26,211 nt of DNA, from IMG/VR virus record IMGVR_UViG_3300023184_000462, positions 1-26,211 of that record. The stretch is one strand, 5' to 3'. Below, in pieces: positions 16,101-23,923 of the stretch. The position numbers and the translations under genes were made by a program. Each line of letters begins with the position of its first letter. The stretch's first letter is position 1. Below the pieces are notes generated by a model. The model saw only the letters and a list, made by a program, of their open reading frames with translations. It searched no databases and was not told where the DNA came from. This DNA is from a virus.

Positions 16101-17344
16101 GCTTGTAAAGTATTGGTATGAGTTTTACCTGTTACAGCTATAGCTGCAGTGGTAATTAATGTGTTCGCAATTAAATTTTTTGTCCAACTGGTGTTAACAA
16201 CACTTGAGTTGGATGTATTCGTTGAAGAATTTGCTTGTAAATCATTTACAAAAGATGTTCCAACAACATTAATTGTTGGTGTTATTATATTAATATTTGC
16301 TGTTAATGTATTAGCTAATACATTTGTTGAAATCACTTGGCTTGTTATTACGTTAGACGTTGAATTCAATGAGTTTGTAAAAATTGTACCATAATTTATA
16401 ATATTTCCTTGAATATTAGCTGTATTGGCATTTAACCTATCGGTTCCAATTAAATCTAAAGCGGTAAATGTATTTGAAGTTACTGATGTGTTTGCAATTA
16501 TTATATTTGTTATTAGAGTATTAGATAATACACTATCAGATCCCGAAATTAAAGTATTAGAAACAAGTCTATTTGTAAAAATTGTGTTAACAACGGATAT
16601 ATTTGAAGTGTTTACGGATGAATTGGCTTGCAATCTATTTGTATGTAATGTGTGTACAATAGATGCATTAGATGTGTTGACACTGGAGTTGGCTTGTACT
16701 GAGTTGCCGAAGATACCAGTTGTTATAGAAATAGTTGCAGCGTTAATGACAGTATTAGCCTGTATTGCTGTTGTAGTTATAAAAGTGTTTGCTTGTAAAC
16801 GACTTGTGTATATGTTACTGTTTGCAGTAAGTGCTTCTGTGACAACTTGATTATTTGATTGTAGTTTACTGGTGTATGATGTACCGGTAACAGATAAAGT
16901 TTCCGTATTAACCTTTTGGCGTGCTTCAAGTACATTTAAATCTAGGTTTCCACCAACATATAAATCACCACCAACTCTTGCATTATTTGCAACCCTTAAA
17001 CCAAAACCGGAACCTAATACATTCAATACGTTTGCAATGTTTGCGCTACCCGATGTGGATAAACTCAATTCGGTATTTGTAAATAACCCTTGGCGTTGTA
17101 CAGTCAAATCATTCTGTATTGTTGCGGAAGAACCGACACCTTGCACACTCAAAACTTTTTGTATAATAACATTACCGTTTGACTGTAAAGCGTTTAACGT
17201 TCCTTCTGAAAGATAAATTGTACCAGAATCTTTTACATAATTGTCTTTGGCCAATGTATTATTTTCAGCAATCAATGCACTGGTTGCATTTAACCAATGT
17301 CCGAATGTATTGGCATAACTTAATGTGGTAACTGTATTAGCCAT
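13112..17344 (-). CDS. Long tail fibre with S74 self-cleaving intramolecular chaperone (1410 aa)
   Basis: Domains in order: an N-terminal beta region (1-143) with V-G-G-D-L-Y-V-G-G-N-L; about sixteen degenerate 22-residue repeats (144-506); the module VGGNFVINGTTIYNSNVFTL and following (517-585); Ala/Asn repeats (628-690); a G-Q-G-G-T-G unit (about 757); a beta domain (820-884) with Y-I-N-G-V-R-Q; and fibre repeats with D-A-K-G-R-I-T. The end is a Peptidase_S74 domain (1318-1410). There S1319 and K1324 in YSDARLKTN have the five-residue spacing of the catalytic Ser-Lys pair described for endosialidase-type chaperones. A-Q-E-M and the final E-A-I-K-E-L-K helix are also typical. This domain drives trimer folding and is then cut off before the serine. 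AAGG precedes the ATG, which is one base after the 73-residue gene's stop. It is the longest fibre of the set. Confidence 0.93.
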   Translation of the reverse strand: MANTVTTLSYANTFGHWLNATSALIAENNTLAKDNYVKDSGTIYLSEGTLNALQSNGNVIIQKVLSVQGVGSSATIQNDLTVQRQGLFTNTELSLSTSGSANIANVLNVLGSGFGLRVANNARVGGDLYVGGNLDLNVLEARQKVNTETLSVTGTSYTSKLQSNNQVVTEALTANSNIYTSRLQANTFITTTAIQANTVINAATISITTGIFGNSVQANSSVNTSNASIVHTLHTNRLQANSSVNTSNISVVNTIFTNRLVSNTLISGSDSVLSNTLITNIIIANTSVTSNTFTALDLIGTDRLNANTANIQGNIINYGTIFTNSLNSTSNVITSQVISTNVLANTLTANINIITPTINVVGTSFVNDLQANSSTNTSNSSVVNTSWTKNLIANTLITTAAIAVTGKTHTNTLQANTSANTETLSVTQRALIDQVQANTSVNTQILSVSTTAFANRLEANSIVYTPLLNVTGNTFTNRLQSNISVNTATMSVTQKIDANNASVFVNNLQTVGQLSVGGNFVINGTTIYNSNVFTLNAGSNEGLISSIDINRGVTGANASLRWNETNKNFDILNVTNGNYYRIITDQYVSDALDQTAAQAASSTAANTLNTKITTANTFLQGRIDSSDKFANAAFVRANSSYTSQNTTASFANAAFRHANAAFEAANNVAPQVAPSFAHANAAFDKANTTVATIKGTTGSATANGAGITLKSNNGIVIFATNDNGTGNTLSISTSQDLTTTGSPTFAALSLTTPLQVGQGGTGTSSYASLFGLTVTAAAGSGAAGKVLGTDGAGGYSWVTGGTGEGGGGTQPGSRISSSRLSYTGDSLTTKFTTPTFSVGTQLRTYINGVRQLESEYFAFTSNSIVQFTSAPVTGDKILVEVDGYAVYEYFANNIAYGPVSGSMVANTIQEAIDNLETRKMPKIGGTFTGRVDGLTMPTTTSNTVFATTAFVNNFANSSYTFMHSITGNAGTVTNGLYSSSSYANPSWITSIANTKIDGTIADINLINSGVTAATHGNANTIPRFTVDAKGRITDVTNTAILIRSSQIIDLPAAVDTTNATNIISGTLGNDRLTTQSGLSSGTYGAGNKVGTFTVNSKGVITAASDSQISITKSQVSDFPTFGAWVAVDTRDASNINAGTLAEARLPYSYAKLSGATFTGDVSISAGTGTISLGTNGDIKAFRSGGTSGAIFLNSAGTRYLYNDGTKYYLNGQGLEVNGSNVLNTTDSFNITGTRNYTSSASVGTASQAGTLVAYGNSSSSGTNHATMSFHRPSGYAINMGLDNDNIFRIGGWSDGLNTFRMTLDTVGNAVFRNNVTAYSDARLKTNVETITNALDTVSKMRGVTYERIDSGTKGVGVIAQEMKEVLPEVVMDASSDDEFMSVSYGNIVGVLIEAIKELKAEIEVLKGQNK
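13115..13393 (-). other. Peptidase_S74 (intramolecular chaperone) domain; predicted cleavage before S1319
   Basis: This segment encodes residues 1318-1410 of the 1410-residue fibre. The predicted nucleophile codon is at 13388-13390. By analogy with endosialidase and L-alanyl fibre chaperones, cleavage would release a fragment of about 92 residues from the mature fibre. The conserved S-D-x-R-x-K motif and the G-V-I-A-Q-E segment support the family call. Confidence 0.85.
15827..16915 (-). repeat. About sixteen tandem 22-residue repeats in the 1410-aa fibre
   Basis: Units such as SVNTSNISVVNTIFTNRLVSNT recur with 22-residue spacing across residues 144-506. The rough consensus is S-V-N-T-x-x-L-S-V-T-x-x-x-x-T-N-R-L-Q-A-N-T. 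One extra 11-residue half unit (FITTTAIQANT) occurs, and one unit is a residue short. The units diverge in sequence, so the repeat is old compared with the tandem repeat at 1715-1942. Confidence 0.85.
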
Positions 17345-17345
17345 T

Positions 17346-17567
17346 TTAACCTTTTTCTAATAGTTTTAGTAACAAACTTTTTATTTCTGTCATGTCTTGT
17401 TTCATTTCTGTGATATCAGACTTTACTTTATTTATTTCTTCTTTTTGAGACTCCATACCACGGCGTCTAGCTAGATAATCATCTAGTCCTGTTTTATCTT
17501 GGTTGATAATGGCACCACTCCTAGGATCCCTCACTAGTTTGGTGCCTTGTACCTTCAGTAAATGCAT
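17346..17567 (-). CDS. Small conserved protein with C-terminal coiled coil (73 aa)
   Basis: The N-terminal half (KLVRDPRSGAIINQDKTGLD, then YLARRRG) is a pattern I associate with small proteins between structural genes of T4-like cyanophages and pelagiphages. The C-terminal 33 residues (KEEINKVKSDITEMKQDMTE and IKSLLLKLLEK) show clear heptads, so a coiled coil is expected, perhaps trimeric. There is no membrane segment. The gene is tightly packed, two bases after the DUF4815 gene and one base before the S74 fibre gene, with no obvious ribosome-binding site, which suggests coupling to the gene upstream. It may link the DUF4815 protein to the fibre or act in assembly; its function is not established. 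Confidence 0.82.
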   Translation of the reverse strand: MHLLKVQGTKLVRDPRSGAIINQDKTGLDDYLARRRGMESQKEEINKVKSDITEMKQDMTEIKSLLLKLLEKG

Positions 17568-17569
17568 AA

Positions 17570-20500
17570 TTAGAATATGGTATTAGTATTTGAAGGCAAA
17601 GCAATAGTTCTCATATCAGATAAATGTGGAACAATAGTTTTGTCTGTTGTTGTTAACACAATCTTGATAGCAAACTGACTGAATGTATAATATGTCTGAC
17701 CGTTGTTACTTAGATAAGAAATAAATCCTTGTTCTTTACCTAAAGTTCCTGGTGCAAATGTGTATTCGTATAATTCTTCTCTTGTTTGTGAGAAAGTTCC
17801 ATCACAACTGTTTGTTTTTGTCATCAACTGCCAGTATCCCTCATCAAATGTCTGTGTGTCGTTTCTACTCAAAACTTTATAGTATACATTGATATCTGTA
17901 CCAACTGGACGATATGCGGATAGATAAACATTCAAGTCGCCTGAATCAAATCCACCATCCAATACAACTTTCTTGGTGACGTAACGTGTTGCTGCTGGAC
18001 CACCTTTCACTGATGTTTCACCAGCAATAATTGCTGTTGCACCTGTTCCTGGTGTATTGTTTGCATCAACTATTGTAACGGTTGGTGTCTGAATGTATCC
18101 AGCACCTGGTGTTGTAACATAAATCGCATCAATAACACCACCAACTATATTGGCTGTTGCGTATGCTTGTTCACCATTTTTACCAGTTGGTGTAGAAATA
18201 CTAACTGTTGTTGTTTGTACGTTATAACCGCTGCCGCCATTAGTGACTGTTATTAAACTATTAGCCAAAGGACAATTATTAATATCATATTGAATGGTAA
18301 ATAATGTTGTGCCTGCATCAGAAATAATCGGTGATACTGCATCATCTCTAGATTCTAGATACCCATACATTGAAAATGATGTGGTAGAATTTGCCTTGAT
18401 TATTCTTTCACCTTTATTATCATTCAGGTAAATATGTTCGTACATAGTTGTACCGTATTTACCTGGATTAATATTAACCTCTGTTGTATCTGCACCACTT
18501 TGTAGTGTCGATGAATATGTATATGTAATTGCTGTTGCAGAAGGAACAAAATCGGTTGTTGTTAGATTAAAGGCATCAACTAATAAATCTTCATTAGATG
18601 TTGTATTAACATTATTTACCATAGTGTTTGCGTTGGTAAAGTAGTCAATTTTATTTTCAACTAATGCTCTTTGTGGCATCTTCTTAGGAACAACCATTCT
18701 AATTGAAGGTGTTTTTGTGATATCAAACTTAGCACGTTCAATTGTAAACATTAAACTTTGGTTTTGATCCGCAGTCCATGTTTGTGAATTTTGTGATAAG
18801 AATAAAGAACCAACATATGGCGCAGTAGCAATTTTGGTAATTGAACTTGGATATGGATCAGTCGGTAGATTTTTTACTGTTGAAGGTAATGCTAGGTCTC
18901 CATTTGAAGCCGTATATAATGTGTATTCATTTGATGTTGATTTTACAATAATCGAATACATTGTATCTGCTTGAATATAAACAGGTGATTTGAAAACAAA
19001 TTCTGTGTATGCGGTTGAGTCTAAGTATTGTGGTGAAGCAGATGTTTTTATCTGATATGGAGGTAGACTAACAATAGAATTATCTAATGTTGTTCCGTTT
19101 GGATAACCATTTAATGTACCAACAATATACAGTGACACTGGTGCAGTATCACTGGTTGGTTTAGTTGCAAAAAATAACCTAACTGATGTAATATATGCGC
19201 CGTTAGGGAAATTTTCTTTGTCGATAATAAAAGTTTGAGCAACCGGATCATGTTTGGTATACCAATATTGATTGGTTACACCAACAGTTGTACTACGAGA
19301 AATTACATCTCTATTTTTTGATTGTAAGAATGTGTCTTTTGCGCCAGCTGGTGATGCACCAAAATCTATATTTTGTTTGTTAATCTGCAAACCTGATGCA
19401 TAGAAAGTACCTTCAGCGAATGTTGTTATGGTTGATTCATTTCCATTAAATCGGTTGTCTATACGTAACACTCTTGTTCCTGTGTGGAAAGTGTTTGAAG
19501 GAACAACGAATACACCAAAGAAACTACCTTGTTCATCTGTAATAAAAGAACCGATAGAATATAAATCATTAACTGAACAAGATATTGTTGTAGCCAACGT
19601 CAGAACTTTTGTTGCACCATTGTAACCGGTAATCAAAGCAGATTGTCCTTGGCCATTACCTGCGGTAATATACAATTTACTACCAATATAATCTGTGCTT
19701 GTTGATGATGCTAGACTTGACAATGTTATTGAAGTTGAACTGACAATAGATTGAACCAAACCACCATTGTGTGTTTGACTACTAAAAGTACCTTGAGCGG
19801 TGCTGGATTGATATACGCCTTCAGCATTAAAGAAAGCATTTTGCAATGCAAGACCGCCGTGATAAGATGTTGTTCTACCATCACCTGTTACATACAATCT
19901 CATGTTATTTGAATTTGGATAATCATATATGCCAACAATTATACCAGTTGGTACAAATGTGCCTGATGTATAGTAACCAATAATATCATTTTCATTGAAT
20001 ACTCCAACAACATCAGTTAATTCAATTATATTGGCTTTTTTAATGTAGTTGTCAATATCAATAGTATCAAAAAAACCATGTACCAAGGTTTTATACAACA
20101 TGTTTTCGGCTCTAACCACAATTTCTTGTGGTCTCATCCATGGAAGAATACTAATATCATTGATATAACCATTATTTAATGAATATGTGTTATCTATTTT
20201 GCTGTAAGCACCAAGTACATCTGTACCAGTTTGTTGTGTAACTGTTTTGTATTGTGATGTTGTTGTTGTTTGTGTAACGTGTTCAAGTGTTCTACTATCA
20301 ACCCATCTTGTATCCCAAGTTTTTGATGTTGATGATTGAGATTCTAATGTGGTTGTACCAGAAACTGATTGCCAGTCACCTGAAACCAAGGTGTTCACAG
20401 TGTTGGAACTCTGCCAAATATGAAGATTTGGATCAACAATCAATAATGATGGTGAGTATGTCGTGTCTACCCAAGTGTCAACGTTAGGTGATAGTGACAA

Positions 20501-23500
20501 TATTCCTTTTGAATATGTTACAGCGAATGGATTAATATTTACAGTTCTACTACCTAGTCTTTGTGCAACAATGTTTGTTGTTGTGTATGGTAGTGAAAAA
20601 TAATTCGTATAACCATCAGAAGTTCTTGCATAGTTTAATGCTGCAATAGCACTACTTGTTGGTCGTTCCATATTATATGCTAACGCCAAACTTTTTAGTG
20701 GGAAATTTTTCACAGTTTGTTTTGCAGTCATTCTTCTTGTTCTACGGTTAATAGAAGCCGCAAAGTCCAACACACCAGCATCGGCCGCAGAATAACCAGA
20801 GAAATCATCTACCATAATACCATTTTTAAATCTATTCAAACCATATGCATCTGAAATTTGCAATGAGTTTGCATTTTGTTCCAATGCATTTAATGCGGTA
20901 TAGTATTCGATACGGTTAATTCTCGTATCTAAACCTGCAATGTCAGACATTGTGTAACGGCGGTGTTGAACAGATTCAACAGACAAATCGGAAAGTCCGT
21001 TTGGAATTTCTGTTGGAACATAACCAGTATAAGGTTTATGTGTAATGTTGGCCAACACTAATGCTCCATCAGGTTCATTAGGTGATAATGGATTGATTGA
21101 TGGAGAACCTTCAATAATTTCAATTGATTTGTCTTTGGTAATTACCAACTTGTCTTTACGTCCAAGATAGTAAGAGTAATCACATATAAAGGTTGATAGG
21201 TCCGCAGGTTGCAATGTACCCAATCTAGTTGAAGATGGATTTGCATAACGATAAACAAATTCAGTTTGTGCGTTGAGTCTTGCTGGTCTAAAGTCTAAAC
21301 AATCTCTCAAAGCATATGTTATACCATGATTACTTGTGTAGGTTGGTATTTCATTATAGTTTTCTGGTGAACTTGAGTTATCAATGTATGACATTTTACT
21401 AAAGTAACCATCACCACCACTATGTTTGTAATAGTCTATGATTATGAGCAAATTGCCAGCTGGTTTTTCTGCGCCAGGTCTTAAAGATATTGATGCGTGG
21501 TCATAATAATTATCTCTTTGGCCATTATCGAATATGTAACGGTTAGTAACATCATATGAAGGATTTGTCAACATAGCCACAGTTGGTAAAATGTTTGTCT
21601 TTGTATCTATAATTTTTAATACATTTTTAACGTCAGACAAATATAAAGATTGTTGACCTGTTGAAAGAACACCATTTTGTCTAATATAAACATGACCTTT
21701 TGAACTTACTGAATCATCAACGAATGTGTTTGTTGCCACAGTGGTCATATAACCAGAAGCATTACTCGATACAGCTGTTGTGTTACCTGTTACTAGATTT
21801 TTAATTCTGAGTACATGACTTGTATTTGTTCCATCAACAACAAATACTTTTGCAATAATCGTTGCAGTAAATGCTGTAAGGTCTGATGTTAAAGTTGCGA
21901 ATGTTGCAACAGAACCATCGTTGTTTAGAGTAACACTTCGGCCATTAATTGTCCATGGAATAACTTGGCCGTTTGTTAATGTACTATTAGATTGTCTGTC
22001 TGTAACAATGATGGTATAACATTGTTCAACAACATCACCTGATAGTGTGGTGCCTTCGTTACCCAAATGTTTAATAACACCAGCATAACTTCCAGTAAAA
22101 GACATTTGTGCAGACAATGTGCTACCAGAAACGTTGAACGCCACACCTTTCAATTCTTGGTATGTTGTGTATGATGGTGAAGAAATACTTGAAACATATG
22201 GGTTACCTATTGGGTAAATCATTTCAGGTATATTTGGATTAAAGAACTCCGTATCACCTGAGGCCAAGTTGCCTACTTTACCTGTGTTATCAATCTTTGT
22301 ACTTGCATATCTAACTCTTGGATATGTACCATCACTGTTTGTAAACACCATAGATTCAATATCTGGTGTGTCAAAGTTTAAAACATAAACTGATGAACTA
22401 TCTGGTGTAACACTCCACGATTGACTTACTGTTGCAACTCTTGATGTGCCGTTGTAGTTGGAGATTGTTCTGGTTTCACCAGCGTTTGTGCCTTGAGTGA
22501 TTGTAACATCAACACCAACATATGCACCATCAACACTAGATGTTTTACCATTAATAAATGGAAGTGTAATTGATGTTGAGTTAGCTGAAACAACATTGGC
22601 TGAAATTGATTTGTTTACAACATCATATACATGTGCTTTGTAAACAAATGTACTAGCATCACTATTATTTGGACTGCTTTGAAATTGAAGTCCACGAATG
22701 TATGCTGTTGCAACTAATGTTGAATTATATGTTGTTGCGTTTGCGGTATTGATATTGGTATTTGCAACGCAATGGAAGTCTACTGTGTTTGCTGTTGTAA
22801 CCGGAAAGGTAGTTGTACCTGAACCAGCAACGTTACTGACCAAGAAATAACTACCAAAATCTATAAAAGATGGTTCATTATTTTGTGAAGCAATTGTTCT
22901 CGCACGGTTGGAAATAATATTGATTGGAGATGGATTCTCTACACGATATCCATGCACATATGCCAAACCTTTACCAACATTTAGTGTATATTTGGATGAA
23001 TCATCATCATATTTTTTTGGTGTTAGTTTGAAATCATTGATAACATAGTCACCATTGGTTTCATAATCTCTTTTGGCAAAGTAGTCATCAATGGTTGCAT
23101 AAACAGAACCATCAACCATTTTGTATACACTGCCTTCTTCTACACGAACCAATTCAATAAACAAGGAGTCATCACCAAAATATAATGGTCTAGATGATAA
23201 TTGTAAACTGATTACATAACGGTCTGCACCTGGGGCTTGATAGTTGGACGCACCAACTGCTGGATCCAATAGAGAATTATCATTTGCATAATCATAAATT
23301 GTTTCACTAATCTCCAAACCAACACGTTTTGACGGAGTGTTACCGTATTTGTCTAACAGTATGGTTTGAGGAACAACTTGTACAAAGTTACCTAATACAT
23401 AGAAAACACCTTGTGAGATGGATGCAATTGAAGATGAACCCGTTGATTCACTTGGCATAGCCTGACAAGTTAGATTAGAATCAGCATCATATATGATATC

Positions 23501-23914
23501 ATTGTCTGTGAAATGTGTACCAGTTTTATATGAAACAATTAATGTTAATGGGTCACCTTCACCTGCGGTGCCTGTTGCAACTGCTGTTGTCAATACTCTT
23601 GCGACAACTGTACCTGTTGCATTTCTAATTAGTTTATCCTGGAATTGTTCAATATCAATTGATATTCCTTCATATGTAGATTGAACTTTAATGTATTGTA
23701 CATCAAAATTGGTTGTAACCTGGCCACCTGTAACAGGAGAATTTTGTTTAAAAATGTTGTCCGCAAAACTGGTGATTTGGTTTTGTAATATTGTTTGCGC
23801 TTGTGTTAATTCTCTTGCTTGTACAGCAACACCAGGTTTAAATAATATACGATGAAAGTTTTTTGTTCCATCGAAATCGTCATAATATGGATCAACGTTA
23901 AAATTTAAAGCCAT
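17570..23914 (-). CDS. Very large DUF4815-type virion structural protein (2114 aa)
   Basis: The N-terminus, FNVDPYYDDFDGTKNFHRIL then F-K-P-G-V-A-V-Q-A-R-E-L-T-Q and LQNQITSFADNIFK, is the hallmark of DUF4815 proteins, large structural proteins common in marine T4-like phages. Further matches to that group as I know it are RYTMSDIAGLDTRINRIEYY (986-1005), the MRPQEIVVRAE region with a nearby FFD (1260-1283), FGVFVVPSNTFHTGT (1466-1480) and DPVAQTFIID (1556-1565). Two similar inserts occur at about 470-513 and 1412-1455 (G-x-x-x-G-E/Q-x-R/A-x-I-x-x-Y-N-G). A GGSGY beta module lies at about 1892-1966. The ribosome-binding site AAGGG overlaps the stop of gp8. Following gp8 directly, it probably belongs to the baseplate periphery, in the place of T4 gp9/gp10, but no direct homology to those is visible. 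Confidence 0.9.
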   Translation of the reverse strand: MALNFNVDPYYDDFDGTKNFHRILFKPGVAVQARELTQAQTILQNQITSFADNIFKQNSPVTGGQVTTNFDVQYIKVQSTYEGISIDIEQFQDKLIRNATGTVVARVLTTAVATGTAGEGDPLTLIVSYKTGTHFTDNDIIYDADSNLTCQAMPSESTGSSSIASISQGVFYVLGNFVQVVPQTILLDKYGNTPSKRVGLEISETIYDYANDNSLLDPAVGASNYQAPGADRYVISLQLSSRPLYFGDDSLFIELVRVEEGSVYKMVDGSVYATIDDYFAKRDYETNGDYVINDFKLTPKKYDDDSSKYTLNVGKGLAYVHGYRVENPSPINIISNRARTIASQNNEPSFIDFGSYFLVSNVAGSGTTTFPVTTANTVDFHCVANTNINTANATTYNSTLVATAYIRGLQFQSSPNNSDASTFVYKAHVYDVVNKSISANVVSANSTSITLPFINGKTSSVDGAYVGVDVTITQGTNAGETRTISNYNGTSRVATVSQSWSVTPDSSSVYVLNFDTPDIESMVFTNSDGTYPRVRYASTKIDNTGKVGNLASGDTEFFNPNIPEMIYPIGNPYVSSISSPSYTTYQELKGVAFNVSGSTLSAQMSFTGSYAGVIKHLGNEGTTLSGDVVEQCYTIIVTDRQSNSTLTNGQVIPWTINGRSVTLNNDGSVATFATLTSDLTAFTATIIAKVFVVDGTNTSHVLRIKNLVTGNTTAVSSNASGYMTTVATNTFVDDSVSSKGHVYIRQNGVLSTGQQSLYLSDVKNVLKIIDTKTNILPTVAMLTNPSYDVTNRYIFDNGQRDNYYDHASISLRPGAEKPAGNLLIIIDYYKHSGGDGYFSKMSYIDNSSSPENYNEIPTYTSNHGITYALRDCLDFRPARLNAQTEFVYRYANPSSTRLGTLQPADLSTFICDYSYYLGRKDKLVITKDKSIEIIEGSPSINPLSPNEPDGALVLANITHKPYTGYVPTEIPNGLSDLSVESVQHRRYTMSDIAGLDTRINRIEYYTALNALEQNANSLQISDAYGLNRFKNGIMVDDFSGYSAADAGVLDFAASINRRTRRMTAKQTVKNFPLKSLALAYNMERPTSSAIAALNYARTSDGYTNYFSLPYTTTNIVAQRLGSRTVNINPFAVTYSKGILSLSPNVDTWVDTTYSPSLLIVDPNLHIWQSSNTVNTLVSGDWQSVSGTTTLESQSSTSKTWDTRWVDSRTLEHVTQTTTTSQYKTVTQQTGTDVLGAYSKIDNTYSLNNGYINDISILPWMRPQEIVVRAENMLYKTLVHGFFDTIDIDNYIKKANIIELTDVVGVFNENDIIGYYTSGTFVPTGIIVGIYDYPNSNNMRLYVTGDGRTTSYHGGLALQNAFFNAEGVYQSSTAQGTFSSQTHNGGLVQSIVSSTSITLSSLASSTSTDYIGSKLYITAGNGQGQSALITGYNGATKVLTLATTISCSVNDLYSIGSFITDEQGSFFGVFVVPSNTFHTGTRVLRIDNRFNGNESTITTFAEGTFYASGLQINKQNIDFGASPAGAKDTFLQSKNRDVISRSTTVGVTNQYWYTKHDPVAQTFIIDKENFPNGAYITSVRLFFATKPTSDTAPVSLYIVGTLNGYPNGTTLDNSIVSLPPYQIKTSASPQYLDSTAYTEFVFKSPVYIQADTMYSIIVKSTSNEYTLYTASNGDLALPSTVKNLPTDPYPSSITKIATAPYVGSLFLSQNSQTWTADQNQSLMFTIERAKFDITKTPSIRMVVPKKMPQRALVENKIDYFTNANTMVNNVNTTSNEDLLVDAFNLTTTDFVPSATAITYTYSSTLQSGADTTEVNINPGKYGTTMYEHIYLNDNKGERIIKANSTTSFSMYGYLESRDDAVSPIISDAGTTLFTIQYDINNCPLANSLITVTNGGSGYNVQTTTVSISTPTGKNGEQAYATANIVGGVIDAIYVTTPGAGYIQTPTVTIVDANNTPGTGATAIIAGETSVKGGPAATRYVTKKVVLDGGFDSGDLNVYLSAYRPVGTDINVYYKVLSRNDTQTFDEGYWQLMTKTNSCDGTFSQTREELYEYTFAPGTLGKEQGFISYLSNNGQTYYTFSQFAIKIVLTTTDKTIVPHLSDMRTIALPSNTNTIF

Positions 23915-23923
23915 TTTTTTCCC

